A stretch of DNA of 64,000 nucleotides from assembly GCF_000243115.2 (NCBI RefSeq), contig NZ_CP007035.1, positions 1,426,001-1,490,000 on the forward strand, read 5' to 3'. A program made the translations under genes and the position numbers. Shown here piece after piece: positions 61,685 through 64,000 of this stretch (positions are counted from its first letter, which is position 1; each line of letters opens with the position of its first letter). Source of the DNA: Niabella soli DSM 19437. GTDB lineage: Bacteria > Bacteroidota > Bacteroidia > Chitinophagales > Chitinophagaceae. The notes beneath the pieces are model-generated. The model was given only the letters and a program-made list of their open reading frames with translations, was not told the DNA's origin and did not search any database.

Positions 61685-63598
61685 CTATTTGGCTGAAGGC
61701 CATTTGCTCAAAGGAGACACCACTGCCGTTACGGAATCATTTCCCGGCAGCAAGCTTACTACAGTAAATGCTTTCGTATGCGCAGGCACCGCAAGCTCAA
61801 AACCCACCAGCACGGTACCGGGATTCGCCGCATCATACTCATGCGGCGGTGCAGTGGGCCAGGTTTTCATTACAACCTTCCCCGATGCCGCCACCTTCAA
61901 TAATAGCTTTCTACCTTTCTGGGTAAGCTCTATGGTATGCTCCCCGGTAATCTTTGCATCAGCGGGCGTTAGCATTGTCCATCGTATCGTTACAGGAGTA
62001 TCTGCCGTCTCCATTTCATCACGGACGGCCACATATTTCCCCTCTACTATTGCCACGCCCCTCAGGGCTTTCACCAGCGTTCCTTTATAGATCTCACCAA
62101 GATCAACAGTCGCATTAAGGAAGGAGGGCTGCCGCGAGTAGCCGGTTATGGGCGCATATCCTTTTACTAACTGCTGCTGCCCATTTACGGTGAGCGTATT
62201 ATGCACCTGGTTAATATAACGGAATACCGTCCATCGCTGTGCATCCTGTGTTCTGCCAAATATCTGCAACCCTTTTGATTCGAGCGATTCATAATCCTGC
62301 GCTCCAAAATCCATCGCCCAGCGAACGCCCTGCGCGTCCATAACAAAAGAACCGATGTCCATGTGCGCATGATTAACCGATGCAGAGCCGCCTTTCATCC
62401 CTACAAAAATCGCTGAGGTGTCCGTCCAGGACGTTCGCATCAATGCAACGGGCGTTCTACCCCGGCCTACCCATATCAGGTCTTTGGGGGCTGTAATGGC
62501 ATTTATTTTAATACCATCATTCCATAACATCACTCCGGGAAGCAATCGCTCGTTCATAAATGCTGCAAAGTCATCTTTAAGCAACCGGTCGCGCGCTACC
62601 CACAACAGCGCCGGATCATGCAGCGAGGAAGCAAACCAAAACAAAGCCGGTTGTAAGCTGCCGCCACGCTCACCTGCATCTGAAAAGTTAAATGGTTTTC
62701 CTGTTGGGCCGGTCATATTTTCCAGGAAAGATGCCGTCTTTAAAAATCCCTGGCGCTTGCTAAGCCCAAAATCAGTTCCAAAGCATTTATTCAATGCCTG
62801 TAAAAAAAGCACATTAAAACTTGTACCATAACCCCAATACCCATATCCTTCAGGATATGCGCCATCCGGAGCATATTCCTCCATGGGCCTTACAATCGAT
62901 TTTATCGCACGATTAATAATACCGCGGGAAGAAGCAGGATCGCCTTCATAAACCGCCAGAGCGCCGTAGGTCATGCCGGCGTTACATACCTGGTTCCAGT
63001 TGTGCTCCACCTTTAACCAGCCATTATTTTTAGGATCAAGCGAAGGATTCAGCCCCTTTTCAATGATCGCTGTTTTGATAACTGCCCTTGAGCCTGCCGG
63101 CAACTTTTTATATAACCAGTCGTACCCGATCGATAAGGCCATTGTCATTTCAGCAACATCCAGAAAGTGAGAAGGGTTCCAGTCGCTAAAAGCCGAAATC
63201 GCCAGCATTTCTTTTTCTGCGCGATCCAGATACTTTTTATCCTGTGTCATACGATATGCATAAGACAGGAAAAACAGGCGTCTTAATGCTTCTCTCGATT
63301 TCCCCAATAATCTGCGCCCGATCTTTATGCGTTCAACCGGTGGCACTGGTATCATTTTATCGCACTCCTCCAGAATGGCTTTATGCATACGCTGCCATAC
63401 AGGATCTGCAGCAATATTAGCCCTGATATTCTTTTCCTCATTCTCCCGCAGCAGGAGCCTTGGATGATCACCCACCACCGCAGTTGCCGTTACAGAATCA
63501 GCCTGGGAAAACAATTTACTAACAACGCCGGTCTGTAACAGCATTACAAGAAACAGCGGAAGTGCGGCCCCCCGCCACCATCGTATTAAATGATCCAT
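61685..63598 (-). CDS. Heparinase II/III-family polysaccharide lyase
   Basis: This 637-residue protein has a hydrophobic N-terminal signal (ALPLFLVMLLQTGVVSKLFS). The toroid domain shows WLKVEHNWNQVCNAGMTYGA and AYPEGYGYWGYGTSFNVLFL, as in heparinase II; the beta-sandwich domain has MKGGSASVNHAHMDIGSFVM with the family His and WAMDFGAQDYESL. It resembles the PL12/PL21 class acting on glycosaminoglycan-like chains. It precedes the BNR-4 gene by 12 nt, so they are co-transcribed. Confidence 0.9.
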   Translation of the reverse strand: MDHLIRWWRGAALPLFLVMLLQTGVVSKLFSQADSVTATAVVGDHPRLLLRENEEKNIRANIAADPVWQRMHKAILEECDKMIPVPPVERIKIGRRLLGKSREALRRLFFLSYAYRMTQDKKYLDRAEKEMLAISAFSDWNPSHFLDVAEMTMALSIGYDWLYKKLPAGSRAVIKTAIIEKGLNPSLDPKNNGWLKVEHNWNQVCNAGMTYGALAVYEGDPASSRGIINRAIKSIVRPMEEYAPDGAYPEGYGYWGYGTSFNVLFLQALNKCFGTDFGLSKRQGFLKTASFLENMTGPTGKPFNFSDAGERGGSLQPALFWFASSLHDPALLWVARDRLLKDDFAAFMNERLLPGVMLWNDGIKINAITAPKDLIWVGRGRTPVALMRTSWTDTSAIFVGMKGGSASVNHAHMDIGSFVMDAQGVRWAMDFGAQDYESLESKGLQIFGRTQDAQRWTVFRYINQVHNTLTVNGQQQLVKGYAPITGYSRQPSFLNATVDLGEIYKGTLVKALRGVAIVEGKYVAVRDEMETADTPVTIRWTMLTPADAKITGEHTIELTQKGRKLLLKVAASGKVVMKTWPTAPPHEYDAANPGTVLVGFELAVPAHTKAFTVVSLLPGNDSVTAVVSPLSKWPSAK

Positions 63599-63630
63599 AT
63601 AGCGCTATTTATGATAAATGATACTTTTGA

Positions 63631-64000
63631 TCAATGCATCAGTACGGTTTTCTCATCGGATATTTTTTCCTGCTGTGCCCCCTTTCCATTCCCTTCATAT
63701 ATATTTTTCACATACCTGCTGTTCTTTGCAGCGTAAGATTCTACGCCGTAGCCACCATTGTAATGAATAAGATTGCTATCCATTATCACGCCGTCTGATC
63801 CTTTGTATAAAAAAGCAATCAGCGCCCCGCTACGGTCATTCCCCTCGATAAGATTCTGACGGACAAGAATATCTTTGCTCTCGCTGATCAAGATGCCATA
63901 GTAACCGTTTCTAGCTACTTCACAACGGGCCAGCAAGGCTTGCCTGCAATGCTCCAGGGCAATACCACTTCCATAGGGCGAAGTAACCAACCGCGAGTGC
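63631..64000 (-). CDS. Right-handed beta-helix protein, C-terminal part (cut by window edge)
   Basis: The frame is open to the window edge, so only the last ~123 residues are seen. They contain parallel beta-helix rungs (LARCEVARNGYYGILISESK, DILVRQNLIEGNDRSGALIA, GVIMDSNLIHYNGGYGVESY), as in pectate-lyase-like or carbohydrate-binding proteins. It heads the visible lyase operon, 32 nt from the next gene. Given its neighbours it is probably a further lyase or epimerase, but no catalytic residues can be checked. Confidence 0.8.
   Translation of the reverse strand, partial: HSRLVTSPYGSGIALEHCRQALLARCEVARNGYYGILISESKDILVRQNLIEGNDRSGALIAFLYKGSDGVIMDSNLIHYNGGYGVESYAAKNSRYVKNIYEGNGKGAQQEKISDEKTVLMH

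Overview
The window reads as the chromosome of a Bacteroidota bacterium, most likely a Chitinophagaceae member. The signs are lipoproteins with a Cys-Ser-Lys lipobox context, DUF4270 and DUF6428 proteins, a TonB-dependent receptor with an N-terminal carboxypeptidase-like domain, several TAnnTTTG (Bacteroidota -7) boxes, few Shine-Dalgarno sequences, and polysaccharide lyases. The family-level assignment is inference. No rRNA, tRNA or CRISPR array was recognised.

Region 1 (1-8400) is an accessory island. Two XRE regulators (one probably the antitoxin of a toxin cut off by the window edge) precede a minus-strand, tightly coupled five-gene operon (7836 to 1360). It encodes a small protein resembling the N-terminal domain of HNH endonucleases, a C5-cytosine DNA methyltransferase, a GHKL/MutL-MORC-type ATPase, a Z1-domain helicase-like ATPase and a PD-(D/E)XK nuclease. 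This is a restriction-like defence system of the MutL/Z1 class, related to Mza-type systems. It is visibly AT-richer than its surroundings and is bracketed by two outward-facing copies of a structured Bacteroidota repeat.

Region 2 (8400-17400) holds hypothetical proteins and repeats: a DUF4262 protein, three genes each broken by what looks like one missing base in a homopolymer (G4, C9, A8), an outer-surface lipoprotein with an FnIII domain, an S41-type peptidase, a beta-helix protein, a ~200 bp diverged direct repeat, REP-like hairpins and a REP-associated (RAYT/Y1) transposase remnant carrying a perfect 46 bp palindrome.

Region 3 (17400-25700) has a small secreted protein, two Ferritin_2-like exported proteins, an ECF sigma/anti-sigma pair, a TPR protein and gyrA. 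Region 4 (25800-41000) is housekeeping: metK, a DUF4270 lipoprotein, a glycogen-synthase-like protein, panC, OsmC, metZ, holA, a coiled-coil membrane protein, a TonB receptor, purC and a lactonase. Many gene 3' ends here adjoin unusual iterated 'word' repeats.

Region 5 (41000-49300) carries an arsenic-response cluster (arsR, DUF6428, arsC) without a visible efflux pump, a saccharopine-dehydrogenase-like protein, three copies of a ~110 bp hairpin repeat, an ArsR/SRPBCC pair with a clear two-box operator, a sirtuin and envelope proteins. Region 6 (49300-55800) is a tyrosine/homogentisate degradation cluster (flavin reductase, FAH-family hydrolase, aminotransferase, hppD; divergent hmgA). Region 7 (55900-64000) encodes a prolyl oligopeptidase and a polysaccharide lyase locus (two heparinase II/III proteins, a BNR-4 propeller and a truncated beta-helix protein).
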